A stretch of 51,677 bases of DNA, from positions 1 to 51,677 of the forward strand of contig JAGXRD010000003.1 in the NCBI GenBank assembly GCA_018336035.1. The letters are read 5' to 3'. Positions within the stretch are counted from its first letter, which is position 1. Every line of letters begins with the position of its first letter. Below the pieces are notes generated by a model. That model did no database searches. It worked only from the letters and a program-made list of their open reading frames with translations, and was not told where the DNA came from. The stretch is from Alphaproteobacteria bacterium. Its GTDB lineage: Bacteria; Pseudomonadota; Alphaproteobacteria; Ferrovibrionales; Ferrovibrionaceae. The position numbers and the translations under genes were made by a program. Shown here piece after piece: positions 24,354 through 31,797 of the stretch.

Positions 24354-24776
24354 ATGCGTGTTATGGTGATCGTGAAGGCGACCAAGGACAGCGAAGCCGG
24401 CCTGCCGCCGTCCAGCGAGCTGCTGGAAGAGATGGGCAAGTTCAACGAGCAGCTGGTCAATGCCGGCATCATGAAGTCGGGCGACGGGCTGAAGCCCTCA
24501 TCTTTCGGCAAGCGCATCGCCTTCGATGGCGCCAGCCGCACGGTCTATGACGGGCCGTTCGCCGAGACCAAGGAACTGATCGCCGGCTACTGGCTGTGGG
24601 AGGTCAAGGACATGGACGAGGCGGTGGCCTGGGCCAAGCGCTGCCCCAATCCGATGCCGGGCCCGAGCGAACTGGAAATCCGGCCGTTCTATGAAATGGA
24701 GGATTTCGCTGAAGCGATGACTCCGGAGGCGCAGGCCACCTTCGATCGCGTCCAGGAGAAGATGGACAAGGCTTGA
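24354..24776 (+). CDS. YCII-related (DGPF) domain protein
   Basis: A 140-residue soluble protein of the YCII/DGPF superfamily: MRVMVIVKATKDSEAG, ELLEEMGKFNEQL, then the hallmark VYDGPFAETKELIAGYWLWEVKD and WAKRCPNPMPGPSELEIRPFYE. These proteins are often found beside ECF sigma factors, but none is nearby. The ATG has AGAGGAGACGACA before it. The 188 bases upstream hold no other gene. Function unknown. Confidence 0.92.
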   Translation: MRVMVIVKATKDSEAGLPPSSELLEEMGKFNEQLVNAGIMKSGDGLKPSSFGKRIAFDGASRTVYDGPFAETKELIAGYWLWEVKDMDEAVAWAKRCPNPMPGPSELEIRPFYEMEDFAEAMTPEAQATFDRVQEKMDKA

Positions 24777-24783
24777 TGCCGTG

Positions 24784-24810
24784 GCGGCACCGGAGACGAT
24801 CCGGTGCCGC
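24784..24810. terminator. Perfect 11-bp hairpin between convergent genes
   Basis: GCGGCACCGGA and TCCGGTGCCGC pair without mismatch around the loop GACGA, six bases before the acr3 stop and seven after the YCII stop. No T-run follows on either strand. Its position between convergent genes suggests a bidirectional terminator or mRNA-end stabiliser. Confidence 0.65.
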
Positions 24811-24815
24811 TCATG

Positions 24816-25874
24816 TCACTCCGTGCGCTCGTACCAGCGCCGGCTGCCATTGACGATGTGAACCACCGTCAGCATCACCGGCACTTCGATCAGGACGCCG
24901 ACCACGGTGGCGAGTGCAGCACCTGACTGCAGCCCGAAGATGCTGATCGCGGCAGCCACGGCCAGTTCGAAGAAATTGCTGGCGCCGATCAGCGCGGACG
25001 GGCCCGCCACGCAATGCGCCACGCCGCATTGCCGGTTCAGCCAGTAGGCCAGGCCGGAATTGAAATAGACCTGGATCAGGATCGGCACCGCCAGCAGTGC
25101 GATCACCAGCGGATGGCTGACGATCTGTTCGCCCTGGAAGGCAAACAGCAGCACCAGCGTCACGAGCAGCGCGACCAGCGACACCGGGCCCAGCCGCCGC
25201 TGCATCCGCTCCAGCGATCCACTCGCCAGCAGCATGCGGCGCCAGAGCTGCGCGAGGATCACCGGGATCACGATATAAAGCCCGACCGAGAGCAGCAGCG
25301 TGTCCCAGGGAATGCTGATCGAGGACATGCCGAGCAGCAGCCCGACGATGGGCGCGAAGGCCACCACCATGATCGCGTCGTTCAGCGCCACCTGGCTCAG
25401 CGTGAAATGCGGCTCGCCATCCACCAGGTTGCTCCAGACGAACACCATGGCGGTGCAGGGCGCGGCGGCCAGCAGGATCAGGCCGGCGATATAGCTGTCG
25501 ATCTGGTCGGCCGGCAACCAGGGCCGGAACAGCCAGCCGATGAACAGCCAGCCCAGCAGCGCCATGGAAAACGGCTTCACCGCCCAGTTGATGAACAGCG
25601 TGACGCCGATGCCGCGCCAGTGCTGCTTCACCTCACCCAGGGCGCCGAAGTCGATCTTCAGCAGCATGGGAATGATCATCAGCCAGACCAGCACGGCGAC
25701 CGGCAGGTTGACCTTGGCGACTTCCATGGCCGAAACGGCACGGAACACGCCGGGCATCCAGTGGCCGGCGGCGATGCCGACGACGATGCAGAGCGCGACC
25801 CAAAGTGTGAGGTAGCGTTCGAAAGTATTCATGGCCGGTTTGGCCGGCTGGCTGGTGGCCGTGTCTGCGGACAT
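24816..25874 (-). CDS. acr3: ACR3 family arsenite efflux permease
   Basis: A 352-residue inner-membrane protein with ten hydrophobic helices, exporting arsenite in exchange for protons. The ACR3 hallmark LLAAAPCTAMVFVWSNL carries the Cys essential for transport, and ALIGASNFFELAVA in TM9 is typical. A hydrophilic 30-residue N-terminus precedes TM1. It is the last gene of the arsR1-arsC-arsC-acr3 unit, 27 bases after arsC, and ends at the hairpin terminator 24784-24810. Confidence 0.95.
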   Translation of the reverse strand: MSADTATSQPAKPAMNTFERYLTLWVALCIVVGIAAGHWMPGVFRAVSAMEVAKVNLPVAVLVWLMIIPMLLKIDFGALGEVKQHWRGIGVTLFINWAVKPFSMALLGWLFIGWLFRPWLPADQIDSYIAGLILLAAAPCTAMVFVWSNLVDGEPHFTLSQVALNDAIMVVAFAPIVGLLLGMSSISIPWDTLLLSVGLYIVIPVILAQLWRRMLLASGSLERMQRRLGPVSLVALLVTLVLLFAFQGEQIVSHPLVIALLAVPILIQVYFNSGLAYWLNRQCGVAHCVAGPSALIGASNFFELAVAAAISIFGLQSGAALATVVGVLIEVPVMLTVVHIVNGSRRWYERTE

Positions 25875-25901
25875 GACGTTTCCTGTCTGGAACTTCTGGG
25901 A

Positions 25902-26336
25902 TCAGGCGACGCGGGCGCCGTCGGCATCGATCAGCGGGGTGCCGTCTTCTTTCGTGATCGGCCCGCGCTGCGGATCGGGCAGGATGTCGAGCACGGTCTC
26001 CGACGGCCGGCAGAGTTTGACACCCAGCGGCGTCACCACGATCGGGCGGTTGATCAGGATCGGATGCTGCATCATGAAGTCGATCAACTCGATGTCGCTC
26101 CATTTCTGATCGTCCAGACCCAGCTCGGCATAGGGCGTACCCTTTTCGCGCAGTAGGCTGCGAACCGGAATGCCCATTTCCGCGATCAGCGCGACCAGCG
26201 TGGCACGATCCGGCGGGTCTTTTAGATACTCGATCACCTGCGGTTCCGCGCCACCTTCGGGAATGCTGTTGCGGATCAGCGCCAGCACGTTACGCGAGGT
26301 GCCACAGGCTGGATTGTGATAGATCGTGATGGCCAT
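25902..26336 (-). CDS. arsC: Arsenate reductase, glutaredoxin-dependent type
   Basis: A 144-residue reductase. Residues 4-16 (TIYHNPACGTSRN) hold the catalytic Cys11; INRPIVVTPLGVKLCRP gives the Arg that holds arsenate. This is the E. coli plasmid-R773 type, which reduces arsenate with glutathione and glutaredoxin. It begins one base after the stop of the second, unrelated arsenate reductase, so this operon carries both thiol systems. Confidence 0.93.
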   Translation of the reverse strand: MAITIYHNPACGTSRNVLALIRNSIPEGGAEPQVIEYLKDPPDRATLVALIAEMGIPVRSLLREKGTPYAELGLDDQKWSDIELIDFMMQHPILINRPIVVTPLGVKLCRPSETVLDILPDPQRGPITKEDGTPLIDADGARVA

Positions 26337-26337
26337 C

Positions 26338-26856
26338 CTAAGAGGCTTTCGACTGGTCGCGGCCGATCTCGTTCAGCCGGTTCTGCAGCGTCATGTCGTC
26401 CAGCGCCTTGATCGGCAGGCTGGTGAAGGCGCGGATGCGGTTGCCCAGCATACGATAGGTGTCGGCGAAGGCGAGCCGCTGTTCGACCTCGCTGCCCTCG
26501 ACCGCCGCCGGATCGGGCAGGCCCCAATGGGCGCTCATCGGCTGGCCCGGCCAGATCGGGCAGACCTCGTTGGCGGCATTGTCGCAGACGGTGAAGACGA
26601 AATTCATCTCCGGCGCATCGGCGCCGGCGAATTCGTCCCACGACTTCGAACGCAGGCCGCTGATGTCATGGCCGCTTTTCTGCAGCAGGTCCAGCGCCAT
26701 CGGATGCACTTCGCCCTTGGGGAAGCTGCCGGCGCTGTAGGCGCGGAACAGGCCGCGTCCCAGCTGGTTCATCAGCGCCTCGGCCAGGATGCTGCGCGCG
26801 GAATTACCGGTGCAGAGGAAGAGGACGTTAAACGGCTTTGCGTCTTGGTCGGGCAT
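26338..26856 (-). CDS. arsC: Arsenate reductase, low-molecular-weight phosphatase type
   Basis: A 172-residue protein (ATG 26856; a GTG at 26865 is an alternative). The P-loop CTGNSARS (Cys15 to Arg21, CX5R) and the later DFVFTVCDNAAN-CP segment match the thioredoxin-linked ArsC branch of LMW phosphatases. VCDNAANEVCPIW supplies the second and third redox Cys. It overlaps the 3' end of the arsR1 gene by 29 bases. With the glutaredoxin-type ArsC just downstream, the cell can reduce arsenate through two electron routes. Confidence 0.92.
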   Translation of the reverse strand: MPDQDAKPFNVLFLCTGNSARSILAEALMNQLGRGLFRAYSAGSFPKGEVHPMALDLLQKSGHDISGLRSKSWDEFAGADAPEMNFVFTVCDNAANEVCPIWPGQPMSAHWGLPDPAAVEGSEVEQRLAFADTYRMLGNRIRAFTSLPIKALDDMTLQNRLNEIGRDQSKAS

Positions 26857-27187
26857 GGGGCGCACTCTTGGGGGTGGGGAGGCAGAGTTCGGGCTGGCCG
26901 CCGCAGCAGCGGTCGGACAGGAAGGCGATCACGTCGTTCATCCGGGCAACATCGACGGCATAGATCAGCGACCGGCTGCTGCGTTGCTGCGTGATTAGAC
27001 CGGCGCCGCGCAGCTGCGCCAGATGGAACGACAGCGTGGGTGCCGGTACATCGAGCGCCTCGGCCAGCGCCCCGGCCGAAAGCCCGGCCGGCCCGGCCTC
27101 GACCAGGCGGCGATACAGCGCCAGCCGGGTTTCCTGGGCCAGCGCGGCAAAGCTGCGCAAGGCATCCTGATCGGTGATCATTTTCAT
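26828..27187 (-). CDS. arsR: ArsR family arsenite-sensing repressor 1
   Basis: A 119-residue winged-helix repressor: FAALAQETRLALYRRLVEAG, then recognition region APTLSFHLAQLRGAGLI and wing QQRSSRSLIYAV. The C-terminal RCCGGQPELC has Cys94, Cys95 and Cys102, the same spacing as the arsenite site of the Acidithiobacillus ferrooxidans ArsR, not the helix-3 CVC of the plasmid type. It heads arsR1-arsC-arsC-acr3. Its start lies within the inverted repeat 27186-27209, pointing to autorepression. Confidence 0.94.
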   Translation of the reverse strand: MKMITDQDALRSFAALAQETRLALYRRLVEAGPAGLSAGALAEALDVPAPTLSFHLAQLRGAGLITQQRSSRSLIYAVDVARMNDVIAFLSDRCCGGQPELCLPTPKSAPHARPRRKAV

Positions 27188-27209
27188 ATTTCCAAATATA
27201 TGGAAATAT
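27186..27209. promoter_or_regulatory. ArsR1 operator
   Basis: ATATTTCCA and TGGAAATAT form a perfect 9-base inverted repeat with a 6-base AT spacer, in an AT-rich island that overlaps the arsR1 start codon. On the minus strand it contains a TATATT element suited as a -10 hexamer. It is distinct from the operator of the second arsenic unit. Confidence 0.7.
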
Positions 27210-27256
27210 AAGCTGCGGGCCAGTGAAACTTTGATGACAGCCGCTGCCGGTCTGAC

Positions 27257-28009
27257 TCAGCGTCCTTCGATCACTGCTGCTGCCAGACGTGCGCCGTCGT
27301 CGCCGTGGCCGCGCTCGAGGGCCGGGCGTTCGGAATAGCGGTCGGTGAACTGCGCGACATGCGGCCGCAGCAGGATGGTGAAACGCACCAGTTCCTCCAT
27401 CACATCGACGATGCGCTCGTAATAGGCCGAAGGCCGCATGCGGCCTGCCTCGTCGAATTCCTCATAGGCCTTGGCGACGCTCGACTGGTTGGGGATCGTC
27501 ACCATGCGCATCCAGCGCCCGAGCAGGCGCAGGCTGTTCACCGCGTTGAAGGATTGCGAGCCGCCCGAGACCTGCATCACCGCCAGGGTGCGGCCCTGGG
27601 TCGGACGCCGGCCGCCCATGCTGAGTGGCAGGTGGTCGATCTGCAGCTTCATCAGGCCGGTGATCTGGCCGTGGCGTTCCGGGCTGCACCACACCATGCC
27701 TTCCGACCACAGGGCATGCTCGCGCAATTCATGCACGGCGGGATGGTCATCGCCCGTGATCTGGTCGGGCAGCGGCAGGTCCGAGGGGTCGAAGATGCGC
27801 GTCTCGGCGCCGAAATAGCGCAGCAGCCGGGCGGCTTCCTCGACGGCGCGACGCGAATAGGAGTGAGGCCGCAGCGAACCGTAGAGCAGCAGGATGCGCG
27901 GCGGATGGCCCAGCGGATCGGGCAGCCCGGCCGCCGGGTGAGGCGCGGCGCGGCGACGATCCAGTGCCGGCAGCAGGTCGGGATCGGGCAGGTCTCGCAG
28001 TCGGGTCAT
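27257..28009 (-). CDS. arsH: ArsH, NADPH-dependent FMN oxidoreductase
   Basis: A 250-residue flavodoxin-fold enzyme; ArsH proteins oxidise trivalent organoarsenicals to less toxic pentavalent forms. FMN-binding [19 protein letters not shown] and the family signature [20 protein letters not shown] are complete, as is [19 protein letters not shown]. Start set at ATG 28009. It lies 11 bases after the MFS gene, third in the arsR2 unit. No ArsI or ArsM gene is in the window, so the source of its substrate is not evident. Confidence 0.93.
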   Translation of the reverse strand: MTRLRDLPDPDLLPALDRRRAAPHPAAGLPDPLGHPPRILLLYGSLRPHSYSRRAVEEAARLLRYFGAETRIFDPSDLPLPDQITGDDHPAVHELREHALWSEGMVWCSPERHGQITGLMKLQIDHLPLSMGGRRPTQGRTLAVMQVSGGSQSFNAVNSLRLLGRWMRMVTIPNQSSVAKAYEEFDEAGRMRPSAYYERIVDVMEELVRFTILLRPHVAQFTDRYSERPALERGHGDDGARLAAAVIEGR

Positions 28010-28020
28010 GATCTGGCGTT

Positions 28021-29205
28021 TCAGGCTTTGGCGGCTTCGGAATGGGCGGTACGCAGCATCAACATGGCGGCGAAACCGGCCAGGCAGAGTCCGGAGGTGA
28101 ACAGCAGCACATGCGCGCCGTACCATTCGAGCAGCAGGGCAAACACGAAAGGCGCTCCCGCCTGTCCGAAGCGAGCGGGCGCCACCAGCCAGCCCTGTCG
28201 CCGGCCATAGCCCTCGGGGCCGAAGATCACCAGCGGCAGGGTGCCCTTGGCAATCGTCATCACGCCATTGCCGGCACCATGCAGCAGCGTGAAGAGATAG
28301 GCGGCCGGCGCACCGAAGATCAGCAGGGCAGCCACGCCAATGGGATGCGTGATCGAGGCCAGCCGCGCCGAGAGCAGCGGATGAAATTTCTGCAGCAGCG
28401 TGTGCTCAAGAATACGGGCCGCCACCTGTGCCGGGCCGACCAAAGCGGCGGCGGCAATCGCCACCGTCTTGGTGGCGCCGGCGGCTTCGAGGATGCGCGG
28501 CAGATGCGCCGCCATGGCCGTGCTGGTGATCCAGGTGACGGCGAAGGCGAAGGCGAGCAGCACCATCGGGCGGCTGAACAGCGTGGCATCGACGCTTTCC
28601 GCGGTCGCTGCTGGTGCTGTAATATGCGTGCCGAGTTCGCGCGGGATCAGCAGGCGGTTGAGCGGCAGACCGATCAGCAGATGCGCACCGGCCCAGGCAA
28701 AGCAGGTGACGCGCCAGCCCCATTCAGCATCGAGCAGGGCCGAGATCGGCCAGCAGACCGTGCTGGCGAAACCGGCCAGCAGCGTAATGCCGGTGATCGC
28801 ACTGCGTGAGTTCTTGCCATAGATCGCCGTGAGTGTGGCGAAGGCGGCTTCGTAAAGTCCGATGGCCATGCCGAAACCGATCAGCAGCCAGGCGGCGACG
28901 AAGACGATGAGGTTTGGCGCAGCGCCCAGCAGGGCTAGACCGGCCGCGAAGATCAGGCTCGACAGCGTCAGGATATTGCGTCCGCCGAAACGGTCGATGC
29001 GATGCCCGACACCGGGGCCGATGAAGGCGGTCAGCAGCATCGCTGCCGAGAAGGCGCCATAGATCCAGCCGGTCGAGACGCCGAAATCGGCCGCCATCGG
29101 CCCGGCCAGGATCGCGGGCAGATAATAGGTCGAACCCCAGCCCAGCGTCTGCGCCGTGCCCAGGGCGAGGACGACCAGGGTGCGGCGGTCTTGTGAAATC
29201 GGCAT
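28021..29205 (-). CDS. MFS transporter of the arsenic island
   Basis: A 394-residue, 12-helix major facilitator: [21 protein letters not shown] as TM1, [13 protein letters not shown] as the loop 2-3 motif, [19 protein letters not shown] between TM4 and TM5. Between the ArsO-like flavoprotein (6-base gap) and arsH (11-base gap), it is probably an efflux pump for an arsenic compound. It cannot be assigned to ArsJ, since no GAPDH partner is present, nor firmly to ArsK. An alternative is export of another metabolite made by the flavoprotein. Confidence 0.87.
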   Translation of the reverse strand: MPISQDRRTLVVLALGTAQTLGWGSTYYLPAILAGPMAADFGVSTGWIYGAFSAAMLLTAFIGPGVGHRIDRFGGRNILTLSSLIFAAGLALLGAAPNLIVFVAAWLLIGFGMAIGLYEAAFATLTAIYGKNSRSAITGITLLAGFASTVCWPISALLDAEWGWRVTCFAWAGAHLLIGLPLNRLLIPRELGTHITAPAATAESVDATLFSRPMVLLAFAFAVTWITSTAMAAHLPRILEAAGATKTVAIAAAALVGPAQVAARILEHTLLQKFHPLLSARLASITHPIGVAALLIFGAPAAYLFTLLHGAGNGVMTIAKGTLPLVIFGPEGYGRRQGWLVAPARFGQAGAPFVFALLLEWYGAHVLLFTSGLCLAGFAAMLMLRTAHSEAAKA

Positions 29206-29211
29206 GGGTCC

Positions 29212-30657
29212 TCAGCAGCAGGCGTTGGCGGCCACCGGCTGGGCCGGCTTGCCGGCCTTCACGTTAGCATCGTTTGCCTTGCTGCAGCAGGCCGTGGCGG
29301 CAGGAGCCTGCACCTGTACCGGTTCCGGCGTGCCGCAACTGCTGGTGCCACAGCTGTCGCCACTGGTGTCTGCGACTGCTTTGGGCAGGTTGGTGCTGCA
29401 CACGCCGGTTTCCGGCAGGTCGAGCTGAATGTCATCGGCCGCCGCCATGTCGCCGGCCAGCGCAGCCACAATCGAACGCACCTGTTCATAGCCGGTTGCC
29501 AGCAGGAAGGTCGGCGCGCGGCCATAGCTCTTGATGCCGGCGATATAGAAGCCGGCATCGGGCTGCGCCAGTTCGCGATGGCCATGCGGACGCACGGTGC
29601 CGCAGGAATGCACATTGGGATCGATCATCGGCGCCAGCACGCGCGGGCTTTCGGTGGCCGGATCGAGATCGAGGCGAATCTCGCGCAGCATGGTCAGGTC
29701 CGGCCGCTGTCCGGTCGCCGCGATGATGCGGTCGACCTCCACCACCTGGGTATCGCCACCCGGCGTGGCCAGAGTCACCTTCAGCGCATCGCCGGTTTCG
29801 ATCCGCGTCACGGTCCGGTGCATGCGCAGGTCGATGCCGCCGGCCTTCACCAGCGTCTCCAGCGCCTGCCCAAGCGCGCCGCGCGCCGCCAGCTTGTCAT
29901 TCGCGCCGCCGCCGAACAGCCGCGCGAGGCTCGCGCCGCGGACGGCCCAGATGATCTCGGTGCCGGTCAGCTTTGCCAGATCGAGCAGCACATTGGCGGC
30001 GGAATGTCCGGCGCCGATCACCAGCACGCGCCGGCCGGCATAGTGCGCGGCATCCTTGCCCAGCACATCCGGCACGCCATAGGCAATCGCCCAGGGATCG
30101 GACTTGGCTGCCGCCGTCTCGCCGGGCACCGGCAGGCCATTGCTGCCGATGGGATTGGGCTGCGTCCAGGTACCCGAAGTGTCGATCACGGCCGAGGCCA
30201 GTTCCTCCCGGGCCTGTCCGTCCTGCGTCTCGACCATCACGGAGAAGGGGGCGTGTTCGCGACCGGCGGATTTCATCTTGTCGAAGCCGAGACGGCTGAC
30301 ACCGGTGACGCGGGCATTGAGTTCGGTGACGCCGGCGATCTCCGGCGTGGCGGCCAGTGGCTTCAGATACTGCTCATACAGGTCCGCGCCGGTCGGATGC
30401 GCGCTGCGCTTCGGCGCCTGCCAGCCGGTCTTGTCCAGCAGGGCGCGCGCCGCCTTGTCGATATTGTAGGACCAGGGCGAGAAGAGCTGGACATGACCCC
30501 AGCTCCGCACATTGGCCGCCACGCTGGCGCCGGCTTCCAGCAGCTTCACGGGAATGTTGCGCGCGATCAGATGCGCGGCGGCTGCTAGGCCGACAGGGCC
30601 GGCGCCGATCACGATGACGGGCGGGCGGGTGGCGACGATCTGGCTATGGGCGGTCAT
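29212..30657 (-). CDS. ArsO-like flavoprotein with cysteine-rich tail
   Basis: A 481-residue FAD/NAD(P)-binding oxidoreductase. Two dinucleotide motifs are clear: VIVIGAGPVGLAAAAHL near residue 14 and VLVIGAGHSAANVLL near residue 207, and ATGQRPD closes the FAD site. It resembles the ArsO-type flavin monooxygenases of arsenic operons. The last 66 residues hold seven Cys, including SCGTSSCG and two Cys-Cys pairs (TACCSK, and ACC at the very end), separated by flexible Ala/Gly/Lys stretches; this is not part of the FAD fold. It starts 51 bases after arsR2 and has its own operator copy. Confidence 0.88.
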   Translation of the reverse strand: MTAHSQIVATRPPVIVIGAGPVGLAAAAHLIARNIPVKLLEAGASVAANVRSWGHVQLFSPWSYNIDKAARALLDKTGWQAPKRSAHPTGADLYEQYLKPLAATPEIAGVTELNARVTGVSRLGFDKMKSAGREHAPFSVMVETQDGQAREELASAVIDTSGTWTQPNPIGSNGLPVPGETAAAKSDPWAIAYGVPDVLGKDAAHYAGRRVLVIGAGHSAANVLLDLAKLTGTEIIWAVRGASLARLFGGGANDKLAARGALGQALETLVKAGGIDLRMHRTVTRIETGDALKVTLATPGGDTQVVEVDRIIAATGQRPDLTMLREIRLDLDPATESPRVLAPMIDPNVHSCGTVRPHGHRELAQPDAGFYIAGIKSYGRAPTFLLATGYEQVRSIVAALAGDMAAADDIQLDLPETGVCSTNLPKAVADTSGDSCGTSSCGTPEPVQVQAPAATACCSKANDANVKAGKPAQPVAANACC

Positions 30658-30674
30658 GGGCGTTTCCTTCGGTG

Positions 30675-30695
30675 TTCGTCGAAATACGAATAAAG
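30675..30695. promoter_or_regulatory. Operator copy before the flavoprotein gene
   Basis: TTCGTCGAA (30675-30683, self-complementary apart from the centre) is followed by ATACGAATA. The same TTCGTCGAA-n-n-ACGAA-nA arrangement recurs, reversed, at 31075-31094 on the ArsR2 start. Two copies in the same unit suggest ArsR2 binds both and can control the flavoprotein separately. Confidence 0.5.
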
Positions 30696-30708
30696 TGGGC
30701 AAATTTTT

Positions 30709-31086
30709 TTACAGGTCGCCGATCAGATGCTGCATCCGGCGCAGCTTCGGCAGGTCGACGCAGTAGCAGGGGCGTTCGCCCTCAATTTCGCCTTTGACCA
30801 GCCCGGCATCCTTCAGGATGGTCAGATGCTGCGAGGCGGTGGAGGGGGCGACCGGCAGCAGGTCGGCCAGCCTGCCGAAGTAGCAGGCGCCGATGCGCAG
30901 CAGGTTCCGCAGGATCAGGATACGGACAGGGTGGGCGAGCGCCTTGGCGAGAACGGCCAGCTCCTCGTCCTCCGGCCGCAGCGGTTCTGCGAGGTCAACG
31001 GCCGGAGTGTCGGTGGCGCAGCAGCCGTCGTCCGGCCTGGCCGGAGCGGAGGTGGTGGAGGTCGGTGGGGCGATTCTGTTCGTCAT
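30709..31086 (-). CDS. arsR: ArsR family metalloregulator 2
   Basis: A 125-residue winged-helix regulator unlike ArsR1. It has a Cys-Cys pair in the N-terminal arm (DDGCCATD, about residue 22), RIGACYFGRLADLLPVAPSTASQHLTILKDAG as sensor-helix and recognition region with a Cys, and ERPCYCV in the wing. Four or more Cys at arm, helix and wing suggest a metal or arsenic site shared between the dimer arms, as in CadC-type sensors, but the exact ligand set is unproven. It heads the unit with the flavoprotein, MFS and ArsH. Confidence 0.92.
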   Translation of the reverse strand: MTNRIAPPTSTTSAPARPDDGCCATDTPAVDLAEPLRPEDEELAVLAKALAHPVRILILRNLLRIGACYFGRLADLLPVAPSTASQHLTILKDAGLVKGEIEGERPCYCVDLPKLRRMQHLIGDL

Positions 31087-31094
31087 TCGACGAA
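31075..31094. promoter_or_regulatory. Operator on the arsR2 start
   Basis: On the minus strand TTCGTCGAATGACGAACA spans the arsR2 start codon (31084-31086). It matches the element at 30675-30695 in TTCGTCGAA and the following ACGAA. Binding here would block initiation, consistent with autorepression. Confidence 0.5.
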
Positions 31095-31187
31095 TAACGT
31101 ATCACGGCCTGGCCGGGTGTCAAGCCGGGTCTTGCGGCTTCTGGGTTGTACCTTATATGTTCTCAACTGCCTGCCGCTGGATGGTGA

Positions 31188-31212
31188 ATGTTTCACGGAC
31201 ATGTTTCACGGA
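31188..31212 (+). repeat. Tandem 12-base repeat before the TAAG array
   Basis: ATGTTTCACGGA occurs at 31188-31199 and again at 31201-31212, one base apart. The second copy runs straight into the first unit of the 11-base-period array, so the two structures may be one regulatory element. Confidence 0.75.
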
Positions 31213-31330
31213 ATAAGCATCATATAAGGGTGCTATTAGCCGGGATAAGCTCACGATAAGCTTGGTCTAAGCGCGCGCTAAAGCCGGCTTAAGGCAGCGG
31301 ATAAGGCCGAGCAGGGCTGATATAAAGGTG
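31211..31330 (+). repeat. Degenerate 11-base-period TAAG array
   Basis: The gap between arsR2 and the small membrane protein holds TAAG or a close variant at 31214, 31225, 31236 (TTAG), 31246, 31257, 31268, 31279 (TAAAG), 31290, 31302 and 31323 (TAAAG); one unit at about 31312 is degenerate. Spacing is 10-12, mostly 11. The unit reads roughly G-A/C-TAAGC-n4. The 297-base gap has no other gene. Eleven is not a multiple of three, so this is not coding repeat; it matches the helical turn of DNA. Confidence 0.8.
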
Positions 31331-31383
31331 CGGGCAGCAGTGGGTTGCACTGATACAAGAGATCAGAAAGAAGATGTAAATCT

Positions 31384-31638
31384 ATGATTACGCCTAAGAA
31401 ATACAGAATGAGTCTCAAGGAATGGGCGCTGTGCTATGCCGGCGCGCTGGGCTTTGGTGGTGTCGGCTGGTGGGCGACCGGCAACCAGTGGGTCGGCTTC
31501 GGCACCATCGTGATCTTCACGGCGGTCTTTGTGATCTGGCTGAAGGCGAAGAAGGCTGCGGCCGAGCCCGTGGTGATCTCGACCGAGGGGCTGAGCCGGC
31601 AGCAGAAGCGCGACCTTAAGCGCAAGGGAAAGATTTAG
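31384..31638 (+). CDS. Small two-helix membrane protein
   Basis: An 84-residue protein: WALCYAGALGFGGVGWWATG and WVGFGTIVIFTAVFVIWLKA are two membrane spans, and the C-terminus is a basic cytoplasmic tail (LSRQQKRDLKRKGKI). The ribosome binding site is weak (AAGAAGA, 11 bases upstream). The repeat array lies immediately upstream and may belong to its control region. No family recognised. Confidence 0.72.
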   Translation: MITPKKYRMSLKEWALCYAGALGFGGVGWWATGNQWVGFGTIVIFTAVFVIWLKAKKAAAEPVVISTEGLSRQQKRDLKRKGKI

Positions 31639-31688
31639 ATTTCAGTTTGTTGTTGGTTATATTTAACCAAAGAGATTACATGAAAAAT

Positions 31689-31780
31689 CGTCATCCTCGG
31701 GCTTGCCCCGAGGATCCATCCCCTCGATATCGCATTCGGGATGGGGCAGATGGACCCTCGGCACAAGGCCGAGGGTGACG
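31689..31780. repeat. Second REP-like pair of hairpins
   Basis: Two palindromes in opposite orientation: 31689-31719 (CGTCATCCTCGGG-CTTG-CCCCGAGGAT) and 31750-31780 (GACCCTCGG-CACAAGG-CCGAGGGTGACG). CGTCA on one side matches TGACG on the other, giving a paired unit like that at 16989-17065 but of different sequence. It lies at the convergent ends of the membrane-protein gene and lipB. Confidence 0.82.
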
Positions 31781-31797
31781 GTTTATGGTGTGGCGAT

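Noticed and set aside
31211-31330. Repeat array as coding repeats or CRISPR
   Set aside because: The 11-base period is not a multiple of three and units are far too short for CRISPR repeats and spacers.
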